From Erodium maritimum (Eukaryota > Streptophyta > Magnoliopsida > Geraniales > Geraniaceae): 64,000 nt of DNA. Both the position numbers and the translations under genes were made by a program. Positions 12,023 to 24,083 of the stretch are shown one piece after another; position 1 is the stretch's first letter, and each line of letters begins with the position of its first letter. Location of the stretch: assembly GCA_963921825.1 (NCBI GenBank), contig OY997588.1, positions 8,694,001 to 8,758,000 of the forward strand, in the 5' to 3' direction. The notes under the pieces are model-generated. The model ran no database searches, was not told the DNA's origin, and was given only the letters and a program-made list of their open reading frames with translations.

Positions 12023-12569
12023 GAGCTACGGCGGACCCAAAATCTCCAACCACATTATTTGTTTAGGTCTTTAGTTATGTTTGTAGGTATAAGCAGAAAT
12101 AGATAGGAAAGAGTTGTTACCCAATTGGGATGGTAAAGAGTTCTTTTTTCTTATTTAATTGGTGAGTCGAAATTTAATATTTTAGAAACATATCATTTTG
12201 ACTAAGAATCAATACGAATGTTAGCATCTGTACACATACTTTGGGACAATAATATTTGTCTAGAATATTTTGTCCGATAGTTAGCACCCGAAAACTATTA
12301 TATATATGAACATTTTTTTTATTGTTAATCAATTTTATATTACGTTGTTGACTATTAATCAATATAAACCATTTATTTAAAAAAATAATGATAATTGTTT
12401 TTCAGCTTTAAAATGAAATCAACAAACGCGTCCAATGTCTTCTGTAATTTTAAACTGTTATATATTGTAATTTCTTATATGAATAAGTGATATTATCATC
12501 TATATATACATGATACATAAGTGGTTACAGATAGTTACATAATACAAATATAACTACTAAATATAACTA
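12019..12569. other. AT-rich intergenic sequence
   Basis: I see no gene, RNA or transposon signature in this stretch. Confidence 0.5.
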
Positions 12570-12965
12570 CTATTGCTCCCCCGCAGTCGAGCGGGAGAAA
12601 GACGAACACTTTGATTGGAGCAACCGAGTTGTGAAAAAGGCTTCTTTAGTTGAGTTCATGCCTCGTAGGCAGAGGATCCGGTTTTCGGATCGGACACCGG
12701 GACTCGTAGTCCATCCTTTAGTAGTGTCGTGTCGTCGACGTGAAGGATTACTGAGCAATTGATCTCTTGGAACATTACTAAACGTCGAACACATTAAGCT
12801 GAGAAGATGTCGGAAGCTATAAGTAATGCAACTATGAATCTCACATAGAGTTTGATCCTGGCTCAGGATGAGCGTTGGCGGTATGCCTAACACATGCAAG
12901 TCGAACGGGGAGGTGTGTTTCTAGTGGCGGACGGGTGTGTAACGCGTAAGAACCTGCCTATTACA
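12570..12965 (+). pseudogene. rrn16: Plastid DNA insertion: 16S rRNA leader and 5' end
   Basis: From about 12,843 the sequence is the 5' end of a bacterial-type 16S rRNA (GTTTGATCCTGGCTCAGGAT, then AACACATGCAAGTCGAACGG, then GTAACGCGTAAGAACCTGCC). It stops at about 12,965, so only some 120 of about 1490 bases are present. Just upstream, GAAGCTATAAGTAATGCAAC and the TTGCTCCCCCGC block resemble what I recall of the plastid leader before rrn16. Changes from the plastid consensus are visible (for example GGATGAGCG and GACGGGTGTG). I read this as a nuclear insertion of plastid DNA (NUPT), not a working rRNA gene. The origin of the middle part, about 12,600-12,800, is less certain. Confidence 0.8.
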
Positions 12966-13649
12966 GATAAAAACAACTATATATATTGTTGAACAAACAA
13001 AAGAATACCGGTTATAAGGGTTGTCGAGGTTCTTTTGATATGAATGTTTTTTTTTGCATTGGTACGATCCTTTTAAGATATGTTACCTTATTTGGTTTGA
13101 GGTTGGGTTTTGTTCAGCTCTCTGATGTAATTTGTTTAAGCCAAAATTAGTTCGGTATAAGTATCATGTAGTTTCTTTGGTCATGCAAATGGTAATGGGT
13201 GTATAGTGTTCTTTAAAAGCACCAAATGAAGCTCCATGAAAGAGTATGTACATGTAAAATGAAACCTGGTACACTGTAATAATTAATTTCTGATTCAACC
13301 GATCATGAATGACTATGTTGCTTCTGTTCATGGGAAATCACTGCCATGGCCTGCGTTGTTCAGAGCATTTATTTCTTTGAATATCTGTACAAACCAATCT
13401 ATAGGTATTCAACAGTCAACACTGATAAAGCCACTGGAGCTTCAGAACAACTATAAGGTATGGGCATTCCTGGTTTTGTTCGTCGTCGGTATCTTTGTTC
13501 CTACGTATGTTATCTTTGTTCCTACGTACGTATATACTGATAGAAAATCAAACTCTATGTATTTAGCGTTTTATTTATTTTGTAACAAAAACTATCAATG
13601 AATCGAATATGTACCTGAAATAACCACCATTTTTTTTTGAAAGAGAAGT
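12966..13649. other. Intergenic, no gene recognised
   Basis: One open frame of 98 codons at 13,305-13,601 has no recognisable motif and AT-rich codon use. It is not supported as a gene. Nothing else is evident. Confidence 0.45.
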
Positions 13650-14070
13650 ATTGATGATATTACTTGAAGTGCCTCAAAATACACGAAAATGCATATGGTA
13701 TTTGAAATCCAAACCATGCCAGAACACATAGAATGGGACTCTCGTGCTAACCAGTGAGCACTCCCTTTCGCAGTTCTAGAAATAAGCTCGAGTTTAACAT
13801 CCTAGAGTGACATAATAAGGGGCCTACATTCTTCAATAAGCGTCTGATATATACCAATAGCTTCTTCCATTTCAGACTGGTGGTACATGTTCATTCCCGT
13901 TTCTACCTTCCACGATCATTGTCTTCTCATCTCTACATATCATACCCCACCCCGGTTGGGAGGTGTCTGCAAAAACCGCCTCATCCACATTTAGGGACAA
14001 CCAATGAGTCGGGGGGGGGGGGGGGGGGTCCATCCTCTTTAACGAAGTTTTTTCGTTCCAAAAATATATT
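13650..14070 (-). pseudogene. LINE RNase H-domain remnant
   Basis: The minus strand reads WLSLNVDEAVFADTSQPGWG, then MICRDEKTMIVEGRNG, and later RVPFYVFWHGLDF in broken frames. This is the RVT_3-type RNase H domain at the end of plant LINE polyproteins, with the usual N-x-D start (NVDEA). In-frame stops follow. A run of 18 G lies at its N-terminal side and is read as prolines on the coding strand. Confidence 0.7.
14011..14028 (+). repeat. Poly-G tract (18 G)
   Basis: A homopolymer of 18 G occurs just ahead of the LINE RNase H remnant. Its length is prone to sequencing and assembly error. Confidence 0.9.
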
Positions 14071-15222
14071 AAAGGTGTAAGCACATAGGGTTAGACCTTC
14101 TACAAAAGTATGTATGTGAAAATAAAAGTCACGACGATTCAATTTTGTACACAAAAAATCATCAATGGGTAAATTATTACAATTTTATTTATTTATAAGA
14201 AAATAATTATATAAATCCTGAACTATTGAAATATAATAGCAGGACATGAGGAAAAACCTCTTAAGAGAACAAACCAACACGAGTATGCCACAAGCACCTC
14301 GAACCAAAAGATTAGATTCATTCAAAGGATCAAACAGGTCTAAAAACAAATGCAAACAAGGGCACTAACATCAAAAGCAGAGTCTCAACCAAAATACCTC
14401 ATCTCAACCTTTTACCCTCTCAATCCCTAAACCTTAAACACAAAATGCTAATCCCTTCTTCTTCTTACAACAATACATATAATGTAACTTATTGTGAATG
14501 TAAATCTGCCATTGTAGCTCTCGACCAGGTCCAAGTTCTGATTCTTTTCGTGCTCTGCTAAAACACGATATGAGATTGATTGCATGTCATACATTTGGTC
14601 TTTGACTTAACATGCATATAGTTCTGAGAATTTATGTCAAGTTATGAAGATCTATCAATACATTGTAAGTCTCACTGCAGCGCAAAGATCATGGTTTCAA
14701 TTTATATCCTACGTGAAAAGCTTGAATGACTGATTATCTGCTGGGAATATATACTTTAGCCACTTTTGAAACACAAGGTAAAAAAAGTTATTTTAATATA
14801 AATAATAAAGACAAAATCGACATTTTACTTTGCACGTTTAACCTCATTAGTTCGTAGATAATAAATAAAATAGTTTATTAAATATTTTGAAACATATGAG
14901 ACCTAAAGGTACGTTACTAAAACAATATATATTTAACCCTAAATAATATGTGGAGAAATGGTTTTCCCCCTCACAACAAGTTCTGCCAAGGTTTTTTCTA
15001 CAACCTACTACTGGTTACAAGAATTTCAGGTTAGAAGCCGACGAGCTATTTGATTCAGAAGCTTCTATTTGCTTATTGTTTCTCTTGTTAGCAATACAAA
15101 CATCTCTAAACAATGTCTATGAAATCAAAGCTAGTTCACAAACACACATGATCTATCCGAATACAGTAATGTCTCTACAAATACATGTCTACAGAGGTAA
15201 CGGATTATACCTTTTATCTTCT
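14071..15222. other. Intergenic and 3' flank of the basic-protein gene
   Basis: AT-rich sequence. The portion next to 15,222 should contain the 3' UTR and polyadenylation region of the minus-strand gene. No other feature is supported. Confidence 0.5.
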
Positions 15223-17936
15223 CTACGCCTTTCTTCTCTTCGGGCTCAGAATGAAATCGTCGCTATCACTGTCATCATCCGCTATTCTTTTCTTGGCTTT
15301 TATGTCAATTTTCTTTGATGATGGTTGCTGCTTCTGTGAACTCTCGGGCCTATAGCTCGGTGTTTTGGATGGCTTCACCGGAATTCCCATCCGAACTTGC
15401 TTTAGGTTCCTCTGCTTCTTCTCGTGCGCCCTCCTGGATTTTTCGGGGGACAACAACCCATGTTCCATCATCCTACAAGTTCAAATGTATGTTTGTTTCA
15501 CTTTCATGCCCAAATTGAACAAAGCCTTAAACATAAACATATATAGGAATGAGAAATAAAAATCTGCTTGGTGATGGTTGGATGGATCCAATGAAAAGCT
15601 ATGCCAATGCGGAAAAAAAATTGGTATTCTAGTCTTAAACAAATAAATGAGTACGGCTAGAGAATTGGAGAAGCTTGCGTCTACGAATTGGCTCTAGGTT
15701 ATTTTGAGGCTCTACTAAACTCTACAACCTTCATTGATCTGACCAAACCATTGAGTTGGCCTTCCTATTCACAATTTCCTCAACAATAAGAAGAAAGCGA
15801 AAAGTAAGTGTTGGGCCAAAACGTGAGGTGAGGGTAAAATATATATGCTTTCTTCTCAGCTATGCACTTTCTATGTTTACGCAAAGCCCAAAGAGATTAT
15901 GGTTGATTAATTCGTATTAAAAGGCCACTCCCGGACATGCTCCTAATCAAGATAGTCCTTGGTAAAGCCTACAAGAGTCTATTAAAACAACCTTAAAAGA
16001 CATGGGCACGTCCGGGTTTCATGCATTCTGGGGCTAGCCTCAGTTTCCTCCCATCATATCCAACATATAGACCATCTGACAATAAGCTTATTGGGCTTCT
16101 TGCCTCGAGTTTTCCTCCCTCACTCCATCTATCTACTTCTATTTTGTCAAACCAAAATACTATCATGTCTTTTCACTTCTTAAGCTTAACTTCAATTGTG
16201 TTTTTTTTACCAAGGTTCTAAAACTCGCTAACGGTTAAAACTCGACGAGGTGCCAATTAATCTATTAATTCATTAGGGAGATATCCACAAAATGCGTTTT
16301 GTGTTATATATATAGACAAAAAGTAGTTCAGTACAATAAGATAGTTCCAAACACATTTTAATTCATGTTATGTGAAAATGAATTGTATTTGAAAAGTGAA
16401 TTTAACTTGTCATCACAAATCTCTTTTTGAAATCGTGCTATGCACAGATCTTCGAGTACAAGTTTTCATATACACTTTAGAATAGTATATGAAAACTAAT
16501 TGACCATGTTTTGACCAATTTTAACTTATCTGTGGAAATCGTTCAAAACTCTCAGGGAGATATCAGGATGTTTAGAAAACTTTTTTTTCACCCAATTTTG
16601 TCAACTCAACATATCATATGATGATCTGGAAAAGTGTAGATTTCCGAGTCCTCAGTTATGTGACCATTCTAGTTTACTTCCTACAGATTGCAATCTGAAC
16701 AACAAAACAGAAACTAATCCACCGGTTTCAAAATTTCCAAGAAATGATTCGATAAATTATCCATAGATTTAAAGGGAAACTCACCAAAATTCTGCCATTT
16801 GACTTGTTGGTATCTGTTTTGACAATGACTCGTAGAATATCCTCAAGGGTTCTCTCTGTGAATAGGAAACACAAAACTAAGCAAGAATCAGAGGCACGTC
16901 ATTGCCAACAATACTCTTCAAAGAGAGAGGATGACAAATGTACAATGCCAGAACCTCTTCTGGAGGATCAAATTTCTGTCCAGCCAAATTGTACACTTTC
17001 TTCTCCCTCTTCCCTTTAACTTTAGTAGTTGAGGTTTTTACTGTTGTTTTTGACGAACTTGAAGATACCGTCTTTGCTTTTACCTTCACGTTCAAATAAA
17101 ACACAAAACCGAATCAAACTGTACTCTAAACCACCACAGCCTATATGATCGACTGAAATCGCCCAATTCCAATGCATATACAATGAATTAACAGATAAAT
17201 CATCATAACCAACCAAATAATGAACTAAAAAACATGTAAACAATTAGAAACACAAGAATCCCAATTTACCCCAGGTCATAGCAATAAACAAAGTAACCTT
17301 GAAACTCACCTAATCAAGAGGCATATAAGTCAGTTTACAGCCAAAAAAATTACAAATTTAACAAATCTGAAGACAGAAGGATATGGATTCTAGATGGGTA
17401 GCCTCAAAAACCTCATATACCCAAACAACAAAAGCCAATTCACTGAAAATTGGAAACTAACAATGATGGCCCAGATCCTCAAATACACAAACCAGACTGA
17501 GAAACCAATGAAATTCAGCTTTAATCCTCAAAAGATCACAAATTTAACAAATCTGAAGAAGAAAATCTATGGATACTGAGATGGGTATCCTCAAAATCCC
17601 CCAAATACCCAAACAACAAGACAAATTCACAGAAAATCGGAAACAATCAAAACTGACCCAGATGCCCAAATACCCAAACCAGACAGAGAAACCAATCTAG
17701 AGACATGCAAGTCTATAATTTGCTCAGAGATCATAAATTCAACAGATAAGAAAAAGAGGATATATGAATTCTAAGATGGGTACCTCATACTTTGTGACAG
17801 CATGCTTGGAATCAGATCTGGTTGAGCTGCTCTCGATCTTCTTCTTGATGAACGAACCACTAACCTTTCCCTTTGAAGAAGCATCCAGATTTCCAGGTCT
17901 GACCTTCACCACACTGCTTTTGGTGTCTGAGGCCAT
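15223..17936 (-). CDS. Small basic, probably nuclear protein of unknown function (four exons, 200 aa)
   Basis: Four exons on the minus strand join without a stop: 17936-17784, 17083-16955, 16855-16785 and 15472-15223 (153+129+71+250 nt), all with GT-AG introns. The protein starts MASDTKSS, has a Ser/Lys-rich N-terminal half, then a conserved-looking core (KKVYNLAGQKFDPPEE, REPLRIFYESLSKQIP, EFWMMEHGLLSPEK). A lysine-rich tail follows with an acidic patch (DDDSDSDDF) and the C-terminus PKRRKA, which looks like a nuclear localisation signal. There is no membrane segment or signal peptide. I recall similar short uncharacterised plant proteins with the REPLRIFY and MMEHGLL blocks but cannot name a function. 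The third intron is long (1312 bp). The gene is flanked by transposon debris. The start is the first ATG of the open exon. Confidence 0.85.
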
Positions 17937-18354
17937 AGATGTATGTGAATTCGATGTTCTTGTTCCTTAACTTGCCATATTGATCTGATGAATCATCAAT
18001 CATATTCTTGCTCTCGATTTATTAACCATACATATGTTTGTATTTCCGGTAAATGAAATCGTTTACATTCATCAGGTAAACGAGAAGGGTGTATGATTTT
18101 GATTTCTTTTTAACTCCTTTTCCTTCTTTTTCCTTTACGAAAAGGAATAGTATAACTTCGGGGTATGAATTCGTATTAGAGGATTTTTAATCTCTTGGTC
18201 ATTTTTTAGAATAAGAAATAGCTTTCATTAGTAATGCAGGAGAATCGTTATAACAGTCAGTGTTTTTAAGAGGACGGTGATCCAACAATTTTCATATACG
18301 AAATGCTTCAAAACGAACACGATTATAACAATCAGGACAATACATGAAACATAT
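17937..18354. other. 5' flank of the basic-protein gene
   Basis: This stretch should hold the promoter and leader of the minus-strand gene. I see no convincing TATA box or other site and no other gene. Confidence 0.45.
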
Positions 18355-20235
18355 TTAAAACAGGAAAACCAATACATGAAAGGGAACCAAAGCTAGAACT
18401 GAAAAGAAAACCAAAGGGTACCATCTGCCAAGACGACTCAAGGTGGGGCCTAAACGCTGCTTGATCCCTATTCTCCAAAGACTCGTCTTGTCGATTGGTG
18501 GGTCGACTGAACCACTAAACTTGAACCCGGCAATACGACGGGGAGGAATGACTCTCATCAAGGACCCCTCCCGAAGTAGATCCCTAGAGCCATGAAATCC
18601 TTTCATCCCTCTTGGCGCGGTTGTTTCCCAGCCCTCGCCTAATCTTCTCGCGGCTCCCCCGCCGTGCTCCTCTTCTTGCCCAAGGTCCTTGTAGCGTCCC
18701 TGATGGACCAGACCAAGAAGGCCTATCTCTGAGCACCCAGGGTGGCCTATCGTAGACGATTGGCCGAGGCCCCAAGGGGAAAGATCCTTACCCAACCGAA
18801 ACTGGGCCATCAGACCCATGTTAGATATCGAGTCCATGGTCATGAGGGTAGCATTCCCTCGGGGCAATCCAACCTTAGGTATCGAATCCAAGGTCAGCGA
18901 TGCGAACCCCGACGACGGTGGAGGAATTAGGTCCCGTCCCCAATCAGTAGCATACGACCTGTCTTCCTTCGTCATCTTGAACTCCAGCATAGAGTCATCA
19001 TATCGAGGAATTTGTGGCACCTCCCACTCGCAGTCTTTGACCTATGACCAATCATGTCATAATTGAAACAGAAGGCAGGAAGCTTTGCATATGTAAGGGT
19101 AACACGTACCAGGTCCTGGTATTCTCGGAAACGCATTATCATCAACCGTCGGAGGGGTCGATGGATAGCCATCCAGAAGCGCACCTTCAGCGTACCACCT
19201 CAGCATAGACCTCATTGGTCACACGGGATATCAACATGCTCCCCTAGGGTCGCCCCAATAATCTCTCTGGTTGCCCGCATACGGACGAGGTGCGGTATCC
19301 CCCGAGCAAACACCCAGAGTTGAAGACGATTCAAGCGATGAAGGTCTCAGGACATCAGGTCTACAATCTACACGAGCACCAAAGGGTGGTCGTGGAAGCA
19401 CCACAGTTCATTCTGACGTACCCATACCCAGGCTTTCAGAGACACAAAGTAAAAAGCGAATGTGCCCGGCTCGAGGTCCTTGATGACCACCCCCACACCA
19501 GCATGCCCCCAAGCATGGGTGATGACGGTAGGAGGACCTCCTTCCGAGGAGGGTTTGGAGAAGCCAATCCGCTCACCAGGCCAAATTGGAGCCGATCTAG
19601 GGTTTTGTGGATCCGGCGGAGTGTAGGGCACCACCACCTCCATCGCCTCTTCTTTAGTGAGGCAACAAGCCGAGAAGCCCGCTTAAAGGTCCCTCATCGT
19701 TAGGGAGTGATCAGGGAGAGTCAGGACTACTACATGCATGGCCGCCACTAGTTGCATGGACGTGGCGTCTACTCCGAGAGGGGAGTCGTCTTCTCCGAGG
19801 AGTGGGCAAGCGGAGTCAAAGCCGGAACAAGCGGTGGAGGAGTCATGGCCTTCATCGGCCGACCCCGTTTGATTTTCACCGATGGAGGAGCCGGAGTAGT
19901 CCTTCTAGACGAGAAAATAACTAAGCGGTGATCCTCGGGGACCGGTTCTTGAAAGAACTCAAAATATGGAAAAGGAACCATCTCCGACAGAGGAGCTTCG
20001 GCTAGAAGGGATTTAAGTTTGTGTTTTTCTTCTCTCTCACGTGTTTGGTGGTGAAACTTGTGGGTGGTTTTGGGGGCATGACGAGGGGGGAAGGGAAGAT
20101 GAAGCACCTGAGGAGGGAGACAGGGCACCGGGGAGGGACATCTGCGCAACAGCCGAGGAAGGTGTGGTCATGTCGGTAGAGCTAGAGAGAGACTCTAGGG
20201 TTGCGGTTCCAGAGAGACCGAGAATAGTTTGTTAA
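18355..20235 (-). mobile_element. LINE fragment with long ORF1 pseudogene
   Basis: Minus-strand reading gives a leader near 20,235 and a basic motif KRGRPMKAM at about 19,870. A DUF4283-like region lies near 19,300-19,560, and a damaged zinc knuckle near 19,060-19,100 (FCFNYDMIGH, with the second cysteine replaced by tyrosine). A 221-codon C-terminal open frame starts at 19,020 (RYDDSMLEFKMTKEDRSYATDW). No reverse transcriptase follows. It belongs to the same LINE family as 2090-4664 and lies head to head with the copy starting at 20,290. Confidence 0.75.
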
Positions 20236-20289
20236 AAGCGTTAATTGAATCTTTGGTATATATTTTTTTGAACGGTAATCATAACTAAT

Positions 20290-21170
20290 ATGTTAAATGA
20301 AAATTAATAAATTTTCTCTCTCGTTTATTGAGAGAAAACCCTAGCCCTAGTCGTGCGACTATAGAGTTCTCTACTCCTGCACCTGTCGCTGACACCGCTG
20401 TCAACACTGTTGTTGTAGCTCATGCCGGCCCTGTCCTCTTGATGTCTCCCCCGTTTGCAGTCCTCACCCATGCTGTTTCCTCTTCCCTCTCCTGATTCCA
20501 AATTGCCTTTAAAATTTCGGCGTAGGAAGAAGCCGAAGCAAACCCTCGATGTGCCTCCATCACTACCTGCGCCTCCATTACTACCATCGCCCTCCACGAC
20601 CTTAGTGCCCTTTGCCCTGGGATCCTCCACACCGACATCAATATCGGGGAAACCACAAGAGGCACACCGATGAGGACCAAAGGAGTTGCTTGGATTGCAA
20701 GCAATCCGCCTTGTCCTCTTCCTCCTTCCACAGACGGGTCTCCTTCCATCCCTCCACTATAACGGGACCTTGTGGAAAAGCGTCGATCGATGACAACCCG
20801 AGGTCGTCTTTAGAGACTTTGTGCGTGAGGCTCTCCCTCCCTAATGCGGAAAGGATTCCGGTACTCCCATCCCTACTCACTGTGCCTGTCGATTTGGATC
20901 TTGGACGGATAGCGGTGATGTCCCCAGCGAAAACCCTAACACCCATGGCATCAAGTTCGTTAGATCTGTTGGCATCTATGGTGTGTCTCCAAGACAACCT
21001 CTCATCGTTTTCCCTCGAGGACGAGGAGGAGGTGGAGTTCTTGGTCTCATGCTCCCCGGTCAGTCCTTCGGTACTCACGCACCAACAGAGACATAATGCA
21101 TTAAGGTTTGTGAACTTCTCTAGCTTTCGGGGTTGCAATCTTATAGCTATCGCACCCGTGTTAACCTAAC
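20290..21170 (+). mobile_element. LINE 5' part with truncated ORF1
   Basis: The leader (TCTCTCGTTTATTGAGAGAAA, then AACCCTAGCCC and TATAGAGTTC) parallels the leader at 2095-2160. ORF1 remnants follow, including LQDNLSSFSLEDEEEVEF at about 20,990 and SPVSPSVLTHQQR, which match the ORF1 at 2950-3060. The element breaks off near 21,120-21,170, before the zinc knuckle. Confidence 0.7.
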
Positions 21171-22082
21171 TTTATCATAAATTAGATTTAAACCCGAGTT
21201 TCATAATCCTTAGTCCTATTAGCAATTCTCGTTTTACAATTGTTGAATGATAAAACCTAATCGTCCATCAATTGATCAATTTGACAAAGTTTCAAGTGTA
21301 AATCATACAAACATAAAGCTAAACACAAATTGCATGGAGTAAACACGAACTCATTTAATTAAACTTTCATATTTATTCCCCTAGCCTTAGATCAATAGAG
21401 ATCATGGAGATGAAGGAAGAACACAAACAAGAAGATGAATAAGAGAAAAACATATTTCAAAGGTAAAGTTAATATAAACTATCGATTCAATGATGAAAAT
21501 CCCAAAGTTGCTTCAACCCCTTGCTTTTAAAACACTTCTCTCTCCTTAAATCCCAAGCCTTAACTTTCACTCTCTCTGACTTTGCTCTACAAACTCCTCT
21601 CCCCCAAATAATGCCTAAGTTTCTTTTTAATAAGGCTTCAAAAACGGAATTAGAAATAGACTGATGCACGCAGCCCGGAGCGTGGCCCGGAGCGGGCCTG
21701 TTCATGGCCGGTCTAACTGCACGAACAGAGAGCTCAACTCTTTTTCCTCTTCGACATTCGCTATGTTGCATAGGACGGGCGACCTAATAGCCCGTTTTGA
21801 AGCTCGGGGCGTGCCTCTATCAGGGAATGGACAATTGTTGGGTCTTTTCTTCGTGCTTCTTGGATTCATTAATTGCCACTAAAACCGACACTTCTACATT
21901 TCTGATCACCTAAGCCTTATATGTCCTCATTTTGATATGAATATTTGAAAACCCTTTAATCAAGGCCAATTGTACGCAAGGAGAAAGAAATGCATTAAAA
22001 CATACTAACGTGGGACCGAAAAGCTCAAAATGTGGGCTTTAAAACATTGAAAACTGATGCATTTTGCGTCCACATCAATGTC
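21171..22082. other. Intergenic, no gene recognised
   Basis: Short frames only. A GC-rich patch at 21,665-21,730 (GCCCGGAGCG repeated) resembles the GC-rich flank of the Harbinger element near 59,000. No domain is visible. Confidence 0.4.
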
Positions 22083-23233
22083 CAATCAAGTATGTCCGAA
22101 GGGGCGTTGTAATGCCATTCTTCAGCTCTTTGTTAGTACCGGTCACATTCATCCTCTACAGTCATGTTGTGTAGAATGATAAAAGTGTGCATGATATCAT
22201 CCAAAGTCCATCTGCTCCAAATACAAGCTTGTCGGGAAATTATGTGTCACCAGGCTTGGAGGACTCTAAAAAAGCGTTCAATATCTTTGTGAGCATCTTC
22301 TTGGACTTTAGCAAATAATTTGTGTTTGTCTTGGGTGGGATGGCGAATCGACTTCACAAACCGACTCCATGATGGGTAAATACCGTCAATCAAGTAATAA
22401 GGTCGGTTGTATCGATTCCGGTTGATCTTGTACTCCACGACATAGTCGTGGCCCCGATGAGCGTCTTTGAATAAGTGACTGACGTTTAGGATGTTGATAT
22501 CATAGTTCGAGCCAGATATTCCAAAAAACGAATGCCAAATCCACAAATCACGGGACGCTACAACTTCCAGCATTGCGGTTTGATGCCCGTGGCGATCTCT
22601 CCAGCCAAAGGCTCCTTGCAACGCGGTTGGGAAATTCTTCCACCCTCAATGCATACAATCGAGACTCTCAGTCATGATAGGGAACCCTCACCCGTATCTT
22701 GATTCTAGTAATCGGGTCAAGTCCTTTACAGTTGGATTATGATTATACTCTTCCATAAAAACCTCGACAACGGCCTTGCAAAACCGTCGTACACATTTGA
22801 GTATGGTAGTTACCCTAAGTCGTAGGGACTCGTCCAACGAATCGGCTGAGCACCCGTACGCTAGCATTCATATCGCGGCGGTGCATTTTTGGTGCGTTGA
22901 TAACCCCATGCGTCCTATTGCGTCCGACTTCTGAACAAAGTAATCGTCATGCTCCACTACCTTTTTCATCACCCAAATAAAAAGTGGTCGGATTATATGG
23001 TATCAATGCCTAAACATCTCGGGCCCATAGGTGGGGTTTTCGACAAAATAATCCTGCATTAGTCGCTCGTGGCCTTTGACACAACCTCTGTTAATTTGTA
23101 TTCTAGAAGGTTCCCCAATTTAGAGCTTTCGCCTCATTACGTCAAACTTTGGTTGCATTCTCTGTATCGTTTTCTCAGTCTTTCACCGGATCCGTTCTCC
23201 CATTTCACGAACGTAGGCTTTTGAATCATCCAT
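22083..23233 (-). pseudogene. PIF/Harbinger transposase pseudogene
   Basis: On the minus strand the frame begins MDDSKAYVREMGERIR and soon meets a stop. Further blocks include LSTHQKCTAAI, LAYGCSADSLDES, LQGAFGWRDRHGHQTAMLEV, DLWIWHSFFGISGSNYDINI, YYLIDGIYPSW and DIERFFRVLQ. These are the hallmark blocks of the plant PIF/Harbinger DDE nuclease, which cuts and moves the element. Catalytic-region motifs are still recognisable, but several stops interrupt the frame, so it is inactive. Confidence 0.85.
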
Positions 23234-23399
23234 GGCTCGAACAAAAAAACGTCCGGACTTTAAACTTTGTGGGAAGTGGAATTTGAGAGAGAACCGTTTA
23301 AGATGAAAAGAAATTGTTAGTGGATTGATGAATGAGATGAAGGGTATTTATAGATGGAAAAAAAAATGAAAATTTTGATGTATTTCAGATTTTTTTCAA

Positions 23400-23650
23400 T
23401 TAAAAAAGCCGTACTCCAGCTCGTGATTCACGAATCGCGGTTCACGACTGTGAACCGTGAGTCGCGGTTTACAGTTCCGATTTACGGTTTAGTGAATCGG
23501 GATCGCGAGAGACGCAAATCACATCGTGCGACTCGCGGTTTGCGGTTCACTATATCATAAACCTTGTATGTGTCCGTGCTCTTAAATAATCAATCACAAA
23601 CTCGCGGTTTGCGGCTCACTAAATCGTAAGTCATAAACCGCACATGTGAA
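23400..23650. repeat. CG-rich interspersed short inverted repeats upstream of the Harbinger transposase
   Basis: The stretch consists of many short direct and inverted copies of motifs such as CGATTCGTGAATCGCGG, GTGAACCG and CGCGGTTTGCGG. On the transposase strand it lies just upstream of the start. At 23,571-23,586 the minus strand reads TTAAGAGCACGGACAC, similar to TTAAGAGCAAGAACAA at the left end of the Harbinger element near 58,983. I take it as the subterminal and terminal region of the transposase-bearing element. Confidence 0.5.
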
Positions 23651-24083
23651 TCGTACTATGTAGATGCTTTTAAATGCCCGGTCATAAATCTGTACTCCGC
23701 ATCACTAGTAACACCCTTAACAAGAACATACAGACAATCATGGAATTAGCATCTTCTAAGGAAAGATCCTTTTCCAGAAAATAACAACTGAAGATTTTTT
23801 TTACTCTTGTATTGGTCCATCAACTTGGTGCATGTGTCAATAGGGGAAAAAAATAACACTCTCTGATTCAATCGAGTCAATCTTAAATGGCAAGTGGTTA
23901 TTATTTTAAATTTTAATTTCAAAATCATGGATTGAAATTAAAAGATATAAAATATTAGCAGTGTCAGCAGTGTAGTAACTTGACAATTATCGTACCATGG
24001 AATATTAGTAGCGTCAGTGTAATAACTTCACAAACATCAAAATATTCAATCAACAATGTGGTGCTCTTATCAATAATCGTAGG

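Noticed and set aside
12843-12965. A working 16S rRNA gene or bacterial contamination
   Set aside because: Only the first 120 bases or so are present with several changes, flanked by plant nuclear-type DNA. A plastid-derived insertion explains it better.
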